Position numbers and translations under genes: made by a program
Shown: piece by piece, positions 45,047 to 55,851 of the stretch
Numbering within the stretch: the stretch's first letter is position 1
Layout of the letters: each line of letters opens with the position of its first letter
From: Saposhnikovia divaricata
Taxonomy: Eukaryota > Streptophyta > Magnoliopsida > Apiales > Apiaceae
Reading direction: 5' to 3'
DNA length: 64,000 nt
NCBI GenBank assembly: GCA_036435485.1
Contig: CM071595.1
Span: forward strand, 7,058,001 to 7,122,000
Notes under the pieces: model-generated
Told to the model about the DNA's origin: nothing
Seen by the model: the letters and a program-made list of their open reading frames with translations, nothing else
The model's database searches: none

Positions 45047-45561
45047 ACTATAGGCTTGATAATTTAACACGTGACATGTAAACACGACACGAAAATTACG
45101 GATTTTTGGTTTTGATTTTTGGTACATGAAATACGAAACTACACGAACACGAAGTTACACGAAATATTTAATATCGGATATGGATTTTTATTTTGGGTAC
45201 ACGAAACTACACGAAAGATTATATATATATATATTATATTATATATAATAATAAATATTATATACGTATTTTATTTTACTTAGTATTTCGTGTATTTTTA
45301 ATCACTCATTTTAATTTTTACATATTCAGTAGTATTTTGTGTATTCAGATAGAATCGTTTCGTGTTATTTCGTGTAAATAAAAAGTACTCGAAAATTTCG
45401 TGTACTTTCGGGTTGACACAAAACGAAAGGTTTCGGGTTCGATTTTAGTTATGAGTACACAAAATGATTTCGGTCTATTTCAATTTTAACCATAAATACA
45501 TGAAAATACAAAAGTATACGCTACGAAAGTACACGAAACGAAACGATTGTTAGGCCTATAT
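45047..45561. mobile_element. Probable hAT-type MITE with CACGAAA repeats
   Basis: The left end (TATAGGCTTGATAATTTAAC) and the reversed right end (TATAGGCCTAACAATCG) are similar. Both arms are full of ACACGAAAC/TTTCGTGTA repeats in opposite orientation around a (TA)-rich centre. The target duplication is not clear. Confidence 0.6.
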
Positions 45562-45879
45562 TGTAAGCGAGCAGCGAGCATTAGAGCATATGTATGTTGG
45601 CTCTCTTTGTAGAACATAATCATGTAGTATTTTTCTAATTTATACTTTTAAATCCATTCTCGTAATGTATTATCTAATCAATGATTTATTTATTTTTTGG
45701 GAAAGTTTATAATTTGAGAACTCCATAAGAAAATGTCAAACGAGGTGCATGGAGGTAAATTTGAAGTCAAAGAAATAGGAATAAATCCAAATACTTATCA
45801 AAAAAGATATAACCAATATCCAAAATTCAATTTGCAATTGAAAATAAAAAATTTAAAAAATTTTGATTTGATTTCTTCT

Positions 45880-46707
45880 TTTTTTAAAACCAAAGAACAA
45901 ATATTATTGCAAATCTTTCAGAATTACATCACTTAGAAAGGAGGTATAGAAAACCACTCCTTTTGATCAAACAAAGAACTAGTCTCTCTAGCAAGTATGT
46001 GAGCTACTATGTTCGCTGACCTTCGTACAAAATAAACTAAAATGGACCTCAAGTCCTTAACAATGGAACGACAGTCTTCCATGATTGACCCCAGGTACGA
46101 GGAGTCAATTGAATTACTGTAAAATGCATTGACAACCCCCAAACAATCTAGCTCAAATAAACCTGCGACAAATTCTTTTCTTGAGCCAAGATAAAGCTTC
46201 CTAAACGCCATTACCTCTACAATTTTTGGATCCGCAATCCCTTCTAATTTATCTCAACAAGCTGCAAAAAACAACCCAGCATCATTACGAAGAACACACC
46301 CAAATGAGCTGCTGGACTTATGTGAATTGACAGCAGCATCAATATTACATGTCAACCATCCCTCCAAAGGCTTCTGCCAAATCGCAACTCCCTCCCTCCT
46401 ATTATTTCTGAATTATTTCTGAAATCAGCCTACTTGTTTCCTTGAGCTTGCTAACATTGAAAGACCATTGAGCTCGCCCCATTGACAACCAGCTTTGGTA
46501 CTTTGTTCCTGTGATTACAAACTACAGAATTTCTATGGTCCCAAATACTCCACGCCTCTGAACAGATCAGTTCCAACTCCTGAATATTTTGACTCTTAAA
46601 CACATTAGTAAATTGCAGATTGACATCCTCATCGGTTGAGAAGGAATTTAGAAAACCACACTTCTCCCAGCACTGTTGAGAAAAAGGACATGAAATCAGG
46701 ATATGTT
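45880..46707 (-). mobile_element. LINE 3' part: end of zinc-binding RT region and RNase H domain
   Basis: Minus-strand remnants: ILISCPFSQQCWEKCGF (end of the zf-RVT motif), AWSIWDHRNSVVCNH, and an RNase H-like domain with ELDCLGVVNAF, DCRSIVKDL and VRRSANIVAHILAR, ending PPF at 45936. This order is typical of plant L1-type LINEs. An A-rich minus-strand stretch after the stop may be the tail. Frameshifts separate the pieces. It continues at 49946 beyond the Copia insertion. Confidence 0.75.
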
Positions 46708-47376
46708 TGTTAGGCAGCCGTCCTAAATATTCTTCTTTTCCAAACTCCACCAACCACACCAACCATTCCACCAACCCCCACCTACTACATCTAACTCATA
46801 TAAATACTCCTCTCCTCCTTCATTATCAAACACACCATAATTCTCACTTCTCTCTCTATATAGCTTCTAGATAGTCCATCTAGTAGGGGAGCCGATTTAG
46901 CCCGTTTTCAGGAAGTGTCGGGATAGAAGGTCCTCGTGCCTAAACTATTCCTTAGGGTACTTGGGTCTGACTGCAGCCATCGGAGGTGGTCCCACTGCAG
47001 GGGTCTTTCTATCAGGTTATGTTGCACTGTCCGGGTTGGGAGAGGGAGAGAAAGAAAGGTTGTCGGGAAACAGTGATAGGGGAAGTTTTGAGATAAACAC
47101 TTCAGTGAGTTGGGGATATACATAATAGGTATTGTAGGGCTGAATTTGTGTAAAAAATTCAGGGGCCGGATACCTGGATATTGTAATCCCTTTTATCTAG
47201 TGTGAAGTTGTTGCTCTTGTGGATGTAGGCTGGGCCGAACCACGTTAAATCTCTTGTCTCTTTTACTGTATTGTTGGTTTGTTGCTTCATTACTATCACA
47301 TATATTTGTGGGATCTAAGTGCACATATTTACCAAATCGCTTCCGCATTCGTCGGGAATCGGGCAGATTCCTAACA
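46708..47376 (+). repeat. 5' LTR of nested Copia element
   Basis: Followed by the primer site TGATATCAGAGC at 47379-47390, one base different from the usual initiator-Met site. Confidence 0.9.
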
Positions 47377-47529
47377 GTTGATATCAGAGCTAGTTGTGTC
47401 TAAATTATTGGTGCCGAAGAAAAGTCGTTAAGAAAAGTGGTTGTCTAATAAGGCACAGTTTTGACGGAAGTGCTCCCATTGTTTCTTACACTTACCTGGC
47501 CAATTGATTTAGTTGCTTGGATTGGTTTG

Positions 47530-48873
47530 TGTGTGCAAACGGAGATCATGGCAAGTATTGGAGGATTCAAGGTGACCCCATATGATGGTAAAGGAAGTTT
47601 TACTCTTTGGCAAAGAAGGGTAAAGGATATCCTAACCCAACAGAAGCTAGCAAGGGCTTTGAAGGGGAAGGAGGGAAAACCAAAAAGATGAGCGATGAAG
47701 ATTGGGAGGATGCTGAGTCGAAAAGCATGAGTACCATCAGACTATGCATTGCTGATAACATTATCAATAATGTTGTTGACGAAAGCACGCCGAAGAAATT
47801 ATGGTCAATATCTCGGGAAGAACTTGACTACAAAGTTAAATCTGAAGCGCGAGCTATACAAGCTTAAGATGGCAGCTCAAGGCAATGTTATTTAGCACAT
47901 GAATCTGTTTAATGGTATTATTGATCAACTTGAAAAGGTTGATGTAAAATTGGAGGAAGAAGATAAGGCCCTTATTCTTCTTACTTCGCTTCCAGAGTCA
48001 TTCGATCATTTGGTCACAACCATTTTGTACGGAAAGGACACGTTAAAAATGGAGGAGGTTCAGTCAGCACTGTTGTCAAATGCTGGAAGGAAGAATCAGG
48101 ATGGTGACAAGGACGGAATGAAAGTTTTGGCTTTGCATAGTCAAAATAATAGAGGAAGGGGTGCTGTGAGAGGATCTACCAATAGCAGGGGTAAATCCAG
48201 ATACAGTGAAAAGGGCATGCAGTGCTTTGGTTGCAAGGAGTGGGGTCATATTAGGCCGAATTGTCCGCTTAATAAGAAGGATCCAGATGCATCATTGGCT
48301 GTGGTTACTCTCGATTGTGAAGATGTTTGCACCGTCTTCAATCGAGGCACTAGTTCTCCAGGAGAATGGATATTAGACTCATGGTCATCTTACCATGTAT
48401 GTTCCGAGAGTGGGCATTTTGACAAATTCCAAGATAAAAAGAATGAAACAGTTTCTTTGGCTGATGGATCTACTTGTGAGATAAAGGGGATTGGAACTGT
48501 GAAAATCAAAATGTTCGACGGAATAGTTCGCAGCTTGAACGGGGTAAGATATGTGCCTAAGCCGAGGAAGAATCTAATATCTATCGGTCGGTTAGCTTCA
48601 GAAGGCTACAGATGCTCTGTAGTAGGGGGAGCTATGAATATCAAAAGAGGCCGTGTGGTTCGGATGAAGGGAGAGCTACGTGTGGGAATATATCGTCTGA
48701 TTAGTACGTGGCCAGAACGTACTGGAACTTCAAAAATCTGGTTATCTCGTGCACGAGGGAAGAGTGACTTGAAGGATACTGCTGCTGTTGTATTGCCTTC
48801 CAGTCTAGACGATGGTGCAAAGACTGCTGGGATGGATGCTTGGTCTAAGGGCATCCACGACATCAACGAGTAG
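47530..48873 (+). pseudogene. gag: Copia gag and protease, frameshifted, pol deleted
   Basis: ATG 47530 opens a Copia Gag (MASIGGFKVTPYDGKGSF, LWQRRVKDIL). A frameshift near 47685 moves to the frame reading MSDEDWEDAESKS and RLCIADNIINNV. A second break follows near 47865, before MNLFNGIIDQLEKV at 47899. Then come a CX2CX4HX4C zinc knuckle (CFGCKEWGHIRPNC, about 48223) and the protease WILDSWSSYHVC, where the catalytic DSG is DSW. It ends NLISIGRLASEG ... and TAG at 48871, with no integrase after it. 48874-49316 is noncoding, with GTGTGATGG repeats near 49000. Confidence 0.85.
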
Positions 48874-49316
48874 TTGGTGTGTTGCAGCTGCATATGGGCA
48901 TCGATCAACACAAATCAAGTGAGCAGTGAACCATGCAACAGATTGATTTGTTTGATATGCAGTTGGGGAGTAAATGAAAGATCGATGGACACACTTGCAT
49001 GTGTGATGGTCACACTTGCGTGTGTGATGGACTACATATGAGATTGGCCGACGTGAATCAAGTGAGTATGTGTGTATACAATAGATTGCTTCACATGTAT
49101 GTAGTTGGACAAATAGAGGTCAATGGTACACTTGTGCGTATAGCAAGTGGGCATTCGAGAATGAATGTGCAAACTAGGGTATAGTTTGGAGTCTTGGACT
49201 TGGGGAGAGTTTTGTCGTAGGGAATGATACGGATCAAGGAAAAGTTGGAGTTGTGCCAACAGGGCGCAGGTATGGAGTGCAAGTGAAGAGCTGTGAGTTT
49301 GGAAAGAGAGGGAGAT

Positions 49317-49940
49317 TGTTAGGCAGCCGTCCTAAATATTCTTCTTTGCCAAACTCCACCAACCATTCCACCAACCCCCACCTACTACATCTAACTCCTA
49401 TAAATACTCCTCTCCTCATTCATTATCAAACATACCATAATTTTCTTTTCTCTCTCTATATAGCTGCTAGATAGTCCGTCTAGTAGGGGAGCCGGTTTAG
49501 CCCGCTTTCAGGAAGTGTCGGGATAGAAAGTCCTCGTACCTAAACTATTCCTTAGGGTACTTGGGTCTGACTGCAGCCATCGGAGGTGGTCCCGCTGCAG
49601 GGGTCTTTCTATCAGGTTGTTTGACACTGTCCGGGTTAGGAGAGGGAGAGAGGGAAAGGTTGTTGGGAAACAGTGATAGGGGGAGGTTTTGAGATAAACA
49701 CTTCAGTGAGTTGGGGATATACATAATAGGTATTGTAGGGCTGAATTTTTGTATAAAATTCAGGGGCCGGATACCCGGATATTATAATCCCTTTTATCTA
49801 GTATAAAGTTGTTGCTCTTGTGGATGTAGGCTGGGCCGAACCACGTTAAATCTCTTGTCTCTTTTACTGTATTGTTGGTTTGTTGCACATATTTACCAAA
49901 TCGCTTCCGCATTCACCGGGAATCGGGCAGATTCCTAACA
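49317..49940 (+). repeat. 3' LTR of nested Copia element
   Basis: Preceded by the polypurine tract GGAAAGAGAGGGAGA at 49301-49315. Confidence 0.9.
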
Positions 49941-49945
49941 ATGTT

Positions 49946-50283
49946 CTAGAGTTTCGATTTCCGAGTTGCAGATCGGACATATAGGATAAACCTCCACCCG
50001 TCTACTTCGAAGATTCTGCAAGGTAGGGAGACAGTTGTTTGAGAGCTCGCCAAACAAAATTCTTTACTTTCGGAGGGATAGCCATAGACCACAAACGTAA
50101 CCAATTAAATCCAGAATTCATAGTTAATCCTCGATGATTCATCTTGCTCAACAACCGGTACCCACTCTTCACAGTATACTTCCCTTTGTCTTCTTCCAAC
50201 GACAACCATGCAGCCTCCTCTAAAGAATTACTGAGAGGGATTCTTAAAATCCTGTTCGCATCAGCCTCGTTAAAACCCACAAA
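49946..50283 (-). mobile_element. LINE, upstream part (zf-RVT), 5'-truncated
   Basis: Minus strand: FNEADANRILRIPLSNS, GKYTVKSGYRLL, PPKVKNFVWRAL, then, after a frameshift, VYPICPICNSEIETLEHC. This is the zinc-binding region that follows RT in plant LINEs. It leads directly into HILISCPFSQQCW at 46707 on the other side of the nested Copia. Nothing of RT or endonuclease is present, as expected of 5' truncation. Confidence 0.8.
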
Positions 50284-51127
50284 TATTGGTTTTTTTGTTC
50301 TAAGCCTACATGTAGTCGAATTAGAATTTTAAAAGAAGCATCCTTATATAAATTGTCAAATTACGTTGACATAACAAATAAAGATTTTTGATAACTAGAT
50401 ATCAGTGTCTTCTTCCGAGGAGGTTTGTTCGAATCAAGTTGGAAACGATGATGTTAATAAAGCATCATCTCAACCAAATATCATCTCTAATGATGTAATA
50501 ATCGAACCAGTGAAGCAAGATAATGATGATATTAATCGGGTGCCATCCGAAACAAATACGACTAACCAAGTAGTCGAGCCTATGAGCAGAAGCAATGGCA
50601 ATGACAAGACTCTAATAATCGAACCAGTGAAGCAAGATAATGATGAGATTAATGTGGTGAAATTCGAAACAAAAACGACTAATTAAGTAGTCGAGCCTAT
50701 GAACAGAAGCAATGGCAATGATGAAACTCTAATAATCGAACCAGTGAAGCAAGATAAGGATGAGATTAATATGGTGCCATCCGAAACAAAAATGACTAAT
50801 CAAGTAGTCGAGCCTATGAGCAGAAACAAGGGACCTGGGGAAAAAGCGAAGACTAGTACTAAAGGAGCCAGGAGGCACCATACTAGTACTAGAGGAGCAG
50901 GTGAATTTCGACACAACTTTACTAGAGACGACGATGATGATTGCTGTCCATTCTGTTTGTATCTCTGTACAGCAAGTTGTGTTTGCTGCATGTGTGGTGT
51001 GAAAGCCATTGCGGCAATTATTGATTGTGCGCTTGTTATTCCTGTATTAGCTGGATTATTGGCTTGTGGTTGCGTATGTAGTCCGGTCATCTGTTGTACT
51101 TGTTTTCTCTGTGGTGATCTGATGTGA

Positions 51128-51655
51128 GGAGTACTTTTTCAATCCTTTCAATCCATGTTTAATTTTTCATCTGACAGGTTATTATTATTCGTAGAAGAAA
51201 CCGTAACACTCTTGTTATTGTTATTCATAAGTAATATCGTAGAGTACTGCATTACGAAGTTTTACTTGCCGATTTCATAGTACTGCATTATAGTTCCCTG
51301 AAGAGGAAAGACATTGATTATCGGTGATGTTTGGATGAGTTTATTTTCCAGAAAAGCTATGAAATCTCAAACATACATTTTGTATAAATTTTTTTATTAA
51401 AATATTAATTTTTTATCCGAAAATAAATGCATAAAAACTTATTTTAAGGTGAGCTAAACAGCACCATTATAACATTGTATGCGGGACGTATTTGAGTTCT
51501 TTTTTGTATATTATAGTAGTAGTTTTTAATATTTGTTTACACAAGTCTTTTGTTGTGTTCCTTTCTCGCAATCTTCGTAGACGGTAGCATGCGCCTTACC
51601 ATCTTTTACAGTACTTAAACAGTTGTCTTCTTGCGTCAAAAAAATAGTTGTCTTC
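51128..51655. other. 3' flank of the cysteine-rich protein gene, no other gene
   Basis: Probable 3' UTR and AT-rich intergenic DNA. Nothing else is supported. Confidence 0.55.
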
Positions 51656-51659
51656 TTTG

Positions 51660-51858
51660 GGTGCTCTAAATCATGTCGCTGGCAAAAATATGTTTACCCT
51701 CTATTATTGAAATCGGCCGATTTCTGAAAAATATCCAATAAATCGGCCAAAAATCAGTCAAAAGTTTGGAACCGATTCGGCCGATTTTGCAAAAATCGCC
51801 GATACATCGTCGATTTTTCAACCGAATAGTTCCGATTTCCGAAATCTGCAACACTGTG
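51660..51858. mobile_element. hAT end remnant with CGGCCGATTT repeats
   Basis: Repeated CGGCCGATTT/ATCGGCCAAAAAT motifs end in GAAATCTGCAACACTG, whose reverse CAGTGTTGCAGATTTC is a hAT-type terminus like that at 19947. The left end is not identified. Confidence 0.5.
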
Positions 51859-52021
51859 TTTACATGATTGGATCATTGTAGGGCATTTTGATAAAATGAG
51901 ATTTGCTGAATATTAATTAATTTTTCCTATGTTTGTGTCCTGTGATTAAGAAATCATTATCTTTCCATATAAAGAAATGATATATCTTTCTGAAAATTTT
52001 ATGTTTGTAGAACATCTATTA

Positions 52022-52405
52022 GAGCATCTCCAATGGAGAAGACCCCTTAGCTAAAATCACAAATATATTACCAAAAATAAAATTTATAGAAATTATGTAA
52101 AAAAAATCATCACTCCAATGGAACATTACTGTTAGCAAAAAATTTACATAATCTCTTTTCGTTGACTATATTTGACCAACCTCTAGAGACCTGTAAGGAA
52201 GATTTTACATGATCTATTACCTTAAAAAATAGATTCTATTAATAACAACCTGAAATAATAATAACATACTATATTTACAATATATACAACATTATAGCCA
52301 ATATACCATTGGAGCACAACTTCTTACAGGTTCAGCAAATTTTACATAATCAATATTTTATCTGATTTAGCCAACCATATTTAGCTAATACCATTGGAGG
52401 TGCTC
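52022..52405. mobile_element. Tourist-like (PIF/Harbinger) MITE
   Basis: 384 bp with terminal inverted repeats GAGCATCTCCAATGG and (reversed) GAGCACCTCCAATGG. It is flanked by the 3-bp target duplication TTA at 52019-52021 and 52406-52408. This terminus is widespread in plants. Noncoding. Confidence 0.88.
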
Positions 52406-52494
52406 TTAGAAGTTTACGGAGTTTGCACAAATATGATATATGTGTATATTAAAAAGACATATCCTCGCTTCATGAAAATGGCAATATTGTATTA

Positions 52495-52901
52495 GAGAAA
52501 AGTGGGCCTGAGGTTGTCCTCAGTCATCTCTCCTAAGGTTATAATAGATTTGTACTTATAAAGTAAAGGGTCCCGCATGGCATTTTTGTAAATGTAAATT
52601 TTTTTTCAATAATTTACATAAATACCCTGAAATTTGTGTGGAGATTGTTTTAACCTCAGGTAGAACCCTGAGATCAACCTCAGGCACATGAAACCCATTA
52701 GAGAAAACTGGGTCTGAGGTTGTCCTCAGGCATCTCTCCTAAGGTTTTAATAGATTTGTACTTATAAAGTAAAGGGCCTCGTAGGGGCATTTTTGTAAAT
52801 GTAATTTTTTTCCAATAATTTACACAAATACCCTTAAATTTGTGTGGAGTTGTTTTAACCTCAGGTAGAACCCTGAGGTCAACCTCAGGCACATGAATAC
52901 C
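52495..52901. mobile_element. Dimeric MITE with CCTGAGG ends
   Basis: Two head-to-tail copies of about 195 bases. Each starts GGCCTGAGGTTGTCCTCAG or a near match and ends CAACCTCAGGCACATGAA. The pair is enclosed by one 10-bp direct repeat, TATTGTATTA (52485-52494 and 52902-52911), a length typical of Mutator-like target duplications (9-10 bp). Noncoding. Confidence 0.75.
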
Positions 52902-53032
52902 TATTGTATTAATATACACAACATTTTTTTATTGCTAATAGAAAGATATTTTGTGCAATTCATTTAAGTTTTGATACTTTTATATTTATTTGAGTATTCA
53001 TGGAGTTGAAATTCCTGAAAAATTAATATTCC

Positions 53033-53653
53033 TGTTGGGCTTGCTATGCACGGCTTAACTCCACATTAGTACGATATTGTCCGCTTTGGGCCGAGCCCGC
53101 ACGGATTTGATTTTGGGCACATCCTAAAAGGCCTCATACTAATGGAGTTAACCGGCTGCTGCATATACAAGAGAATTTTCTCTTTTCTCCTCGATGTGGT
53201 ACTTGGGTTGAAACCACCCAACAATCCTCCCCTCAAATCAAGAACCACATAACCCGTAGTCTTGCACCTGCGATTAATCTGTCTACATCTTGCACCGCTG
53301 CCATACCTGCAGAACCCATCGCCTGAACACCTTTCAGGAAGAATTTCGACACAGGGAACCCAACAGATCTCTAATCGTCACCGAGGAGAACCTCCCACAT
53401 CGAACAACCGCAGCCCATTACCCCCAAGATCCAGTTACCGAACCATGGCTTTTGATACCACTTGTTGGGCTTGCTATGCACGCCTTAACTCCACATTAGT
53501 ATGATATTATCCGCTTTGGGCCGAGCCCGCACGGATTTGTTTTTGGGCACATCCCAAAAGGCCTCATACTTATGGAGTTAACCGGCTGCTTTATATATAA
53601 GAGAATTTTCTCTTTTCTCCCTAATGTGGTACTTGGGTTGACACCACCCAACA
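53033..53653 (-). mobile_element. Complete TRIM retrotransposon
   Basis: Two 191-bp LTRs (53033-53223 and 53463-53653, TGTTGGGC...CCCAACA) flank 239 bases. The perfect 5-bp target duplication is ATTCC at 53028-53032 and 53654-53658. On the minus strand the primer site TGGTATCAAAAGCC (53449-53462) adjoins the 53463 LTR and the polypurine tract TTGAGGGGAGGA adjoins the other. No coding capacity. LTRs differ at about eight positions by eye. Confidence 0.93.
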
Positions 53654-53989
53654 ATTCCAACTTCCCAATTATCAAAGATCAAAGAACTCGTATTCGTCTC
53701 TTTTCTAAACATATAAAACATATTTTTGTCCCTTTGCTTTGTGGTTTTTCTTATCGTAACTCGATTCTGGACAATAAATTCATTTCTATAGAATGGAGAT
53801 AATAGCTTCTTATTCCAATTTAGAGATACCTCACTTAGTTAAACCAATTTCTGCGGTTTATAAATACCCTGCATAAATTGCAATTCACCAGCACTAGTAA
53901 ATATTTGATGTTTGTATTTGTGTGTTTTCTTAGTTATGTGCTAGGGGATCAAATCTATGTCAGTGTCTTTATTCTACGTAGCAGACTAG

Positions 53990-54198
53990 TGAGATGGCAG
54001 TATCTGTATTAGTGCCAACATGCCGCCATTCATGGTCTTGTGGCTTCGTACACTAGAGTTGATACCCTTCAGGTGCACTAGTGGCAAATACACCAGGTTA
54101 ATTACAAAATCACATGAGCTCGATGCTGTTAGTTTGAATGAGTATATCACGGAAATTGATTGTGTGCAGGCAATCAAGGGTATGGGCACAAGACAGGT
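53990..54198 (+). pseudogene. Possible exon(s) of an unrecognised host gene
   Basis: A stretch with exon-like composition (LNEYITEIDCVQAIKGMGTR) ends at a GT donor (ACAAGACAG|GTACTTATG, 54198). The Athila element inserted 26 bases further, in what would be the intron. More coding-like sequence follows the element at 62331. No start codon or family is recognised. Confidence 0.3.
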
Positions 54199-54224
54199 AC
54201 TTATGTAAATTTCATATTAACTTT

Positions 54225-55712
54225 TGATAAGTGGATTTTATATCCACTTGGATCGCTTAATTTCGGCTTAAATTGATTGTCTTGGGCTCAAGTTGTTGTA
54301 GATTTGATGTGTTTTGCTTAGTTGTGCAGGATTACGAGAATGTTGACTAAGGTGGATGCTTTTATAATTTTTTGGGAATTAATTGATTAAAATTCGGATT
54401 TTCGAGAAGGGTTGCACAGTTTACACTGTTTTGGCCATATCTTGAGTTCTAGAAGTCCGTTTTAGGCCCGTAAGCAGTCCACGCGAAGATAACGAGATTT
54501 CCTATCATTCTAAGATAGTCCAGAGGTCCAATTACGTGGGGAACGTTCCAGAAAATCTGAAGAAAAGTCAGCCACGAATTTTCCTTACAAAACATAATCA
54601 AATTAGGAAACGTATCTTGCAGAAATTCTATTATAATTATGTTTTGTATTTTCTTGCTGGGCAAGACTTGTAGTGCCTATATAAACACATCATACCATTG
54701 TAATAGACATAGACATATTATTAGTTATTATTATTGTAACATAGCTTAGATCTGCAAGGGGGAAAAGGAGAGAAGGATTCAACGCTAGTGACTAGCAACG
54801 GATCTAGATCTACTTCAGCCTTTGTGTTATTCTGGATTATAGATTTGTTTTCTTAACTCTTTGTTTATTAATATAATTACTTCTTTTATTCATATCTTGT
54901 TTTATATCATGTTTTCATCAAAACCCATGACGATGAACAGTTCAATTATGAGCTAATCGTTGTCATGGGATTCTAACGGAGTTATCTATGTAGCTTAGTA
55001 GTTTATATGCTTAAAAGATTTATGTGTGGTGAATTCTTGATATCCTCGTATGGTTGTGTTTCATGTATTTAGATGCGTCGCGAACATCTAATTTGTTAAT
55101 CTCTTGCTAAACGAGAGTGGATCTTGAGATTTAGAACTTGCCATGCTAGCATAGGATAGGTTGATGTTTTAACATCATGATTTGTGGCGTAAATAGAGAT
55201 ATTATGCTGCCCTATGTGATCTAAGTGGATAACTTGTGCTTAAACCTTTATGTTTTCAAATTCTATAGAGATATAGGGTCTAAACATAATTGGTGTCTAC
55301 CCATCTTCTATCTCTTTTGTGGATGCATGCGTAGTTTGGTATTAGTATACCGAGAGGTAGCTTTTACTTATTTCGTGTTGTCCGATCAGATATCAAAACC
55401 ATCACATGTATTGATTAAAGGCTGCGACTCTAAGTGAAGTAGATAATGAAGTTAGAATTCCATGTTTATTCCCATATAAGTAATTTGATTTTAGATCTCA
55501 TTAGCTAGTTAATTCTTAAATTGCATATTAGTTAAATTTAGTTAAATAAAATCTCAATTAATTACTTGTCTTAGCAGTGAATTAAGATCATACATTGTTG
55601 AATAGGTGCATTTACTGAAAAGAACCATAACCTGATCCCTGTGGGAACGAATTTGGACTTAACCTTATATATTACTTGTGACCACGTACGCTTGCGTGAT
55701 TTTGTGTTAACA
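54225..55712 (+). repeat. 5' LTR of Athila-type element
   Basis: 1488 bp. A TATA box (CCTATATAAACAC, about 54678) lies in it. Open frames within the LTR occur identically in both copies and are not genes. Confidence 0.95.
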
Positions 55713-55718
55713 AGTTTT

Positions 55719-55736
55719 TGGCGCCGCTGCCGGGGA
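55719..55736 (+). other. Primer binding site, Asp-tRNA type
   Basis: TGGCGCCGCTGCCGGGGA, one base different from the common Athila site, six bases after the LTR. Confidence 0.85.
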
Positions 55737-55851
55737 TCATCGGTGTTTAATTTAGTTTATGTGCTTGTCATCAGTGGTCATTAGCGTTCACTGACTCGGA
55801 TTTCTTATTTAGTTAGTTTGTTTCGTGGTGTTTTCAGGTATTTAAACGTGT

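Larger units (their letters stand above)
46708..49940 (+). mobile_element. Copia element with gag-protease only, nested in a LINE
   Basis: LTRs 46708-47376 (669 bp) and 49317-49940 (624 bp) begin TGTTAGG and end CCTAACA. A perfect 5-bp target duplication ATGTT lies at 46703-46707 and 49941-49945. The LTRs differ by a few substitutions and by deletions of about 10 and 35 bases. The internal region encodes gag and protease only. Integrase, RT and RNase H are absent, so it depends on other copies to move. Removing it restores the LINE frame across the junction. Confidence 0.92.
45733..51127 (+). pseudogene. Gene for repeat-containing, cysteine-rich protein, split by a TE-filled intron, with one nonsense codon
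   Basis: Exon 1 is ATG 45733 to 45754 (MSNEVHG plus one base), followed by GTAAAT. Exon 2 starts after CAG at 50406, whose phase fits exactly (giving MSNEVHGVSSSEEVC). It runs to TGA 51125-51127. The 4.65 kb intron holds a LINE with a nested Copia element. The exon 2 protein has three copies of IIEPVKQD in units of about 38-49 residues, then a basic linker, five aspartates, and a C-terminal part with 16 cysteines around a hydrophobic stretch (IAAIIDCALVIPVLAGLL), suggesting a membrane-attached Cys-rich tail. TAA at 50684-50686 stands where the sister repeats have CAA, so this allele would stop after about 100 residues. Family not recognised; the exon 1 link is inferred. Confidence 0.55.

Noticed and set aside
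54449..55437. ORFs of 71 and 70 codons repeated at 61062 and 61838
   Set aside because: They occur twice only because they lie in the two LTRs of the Athila element; no coding evidence.
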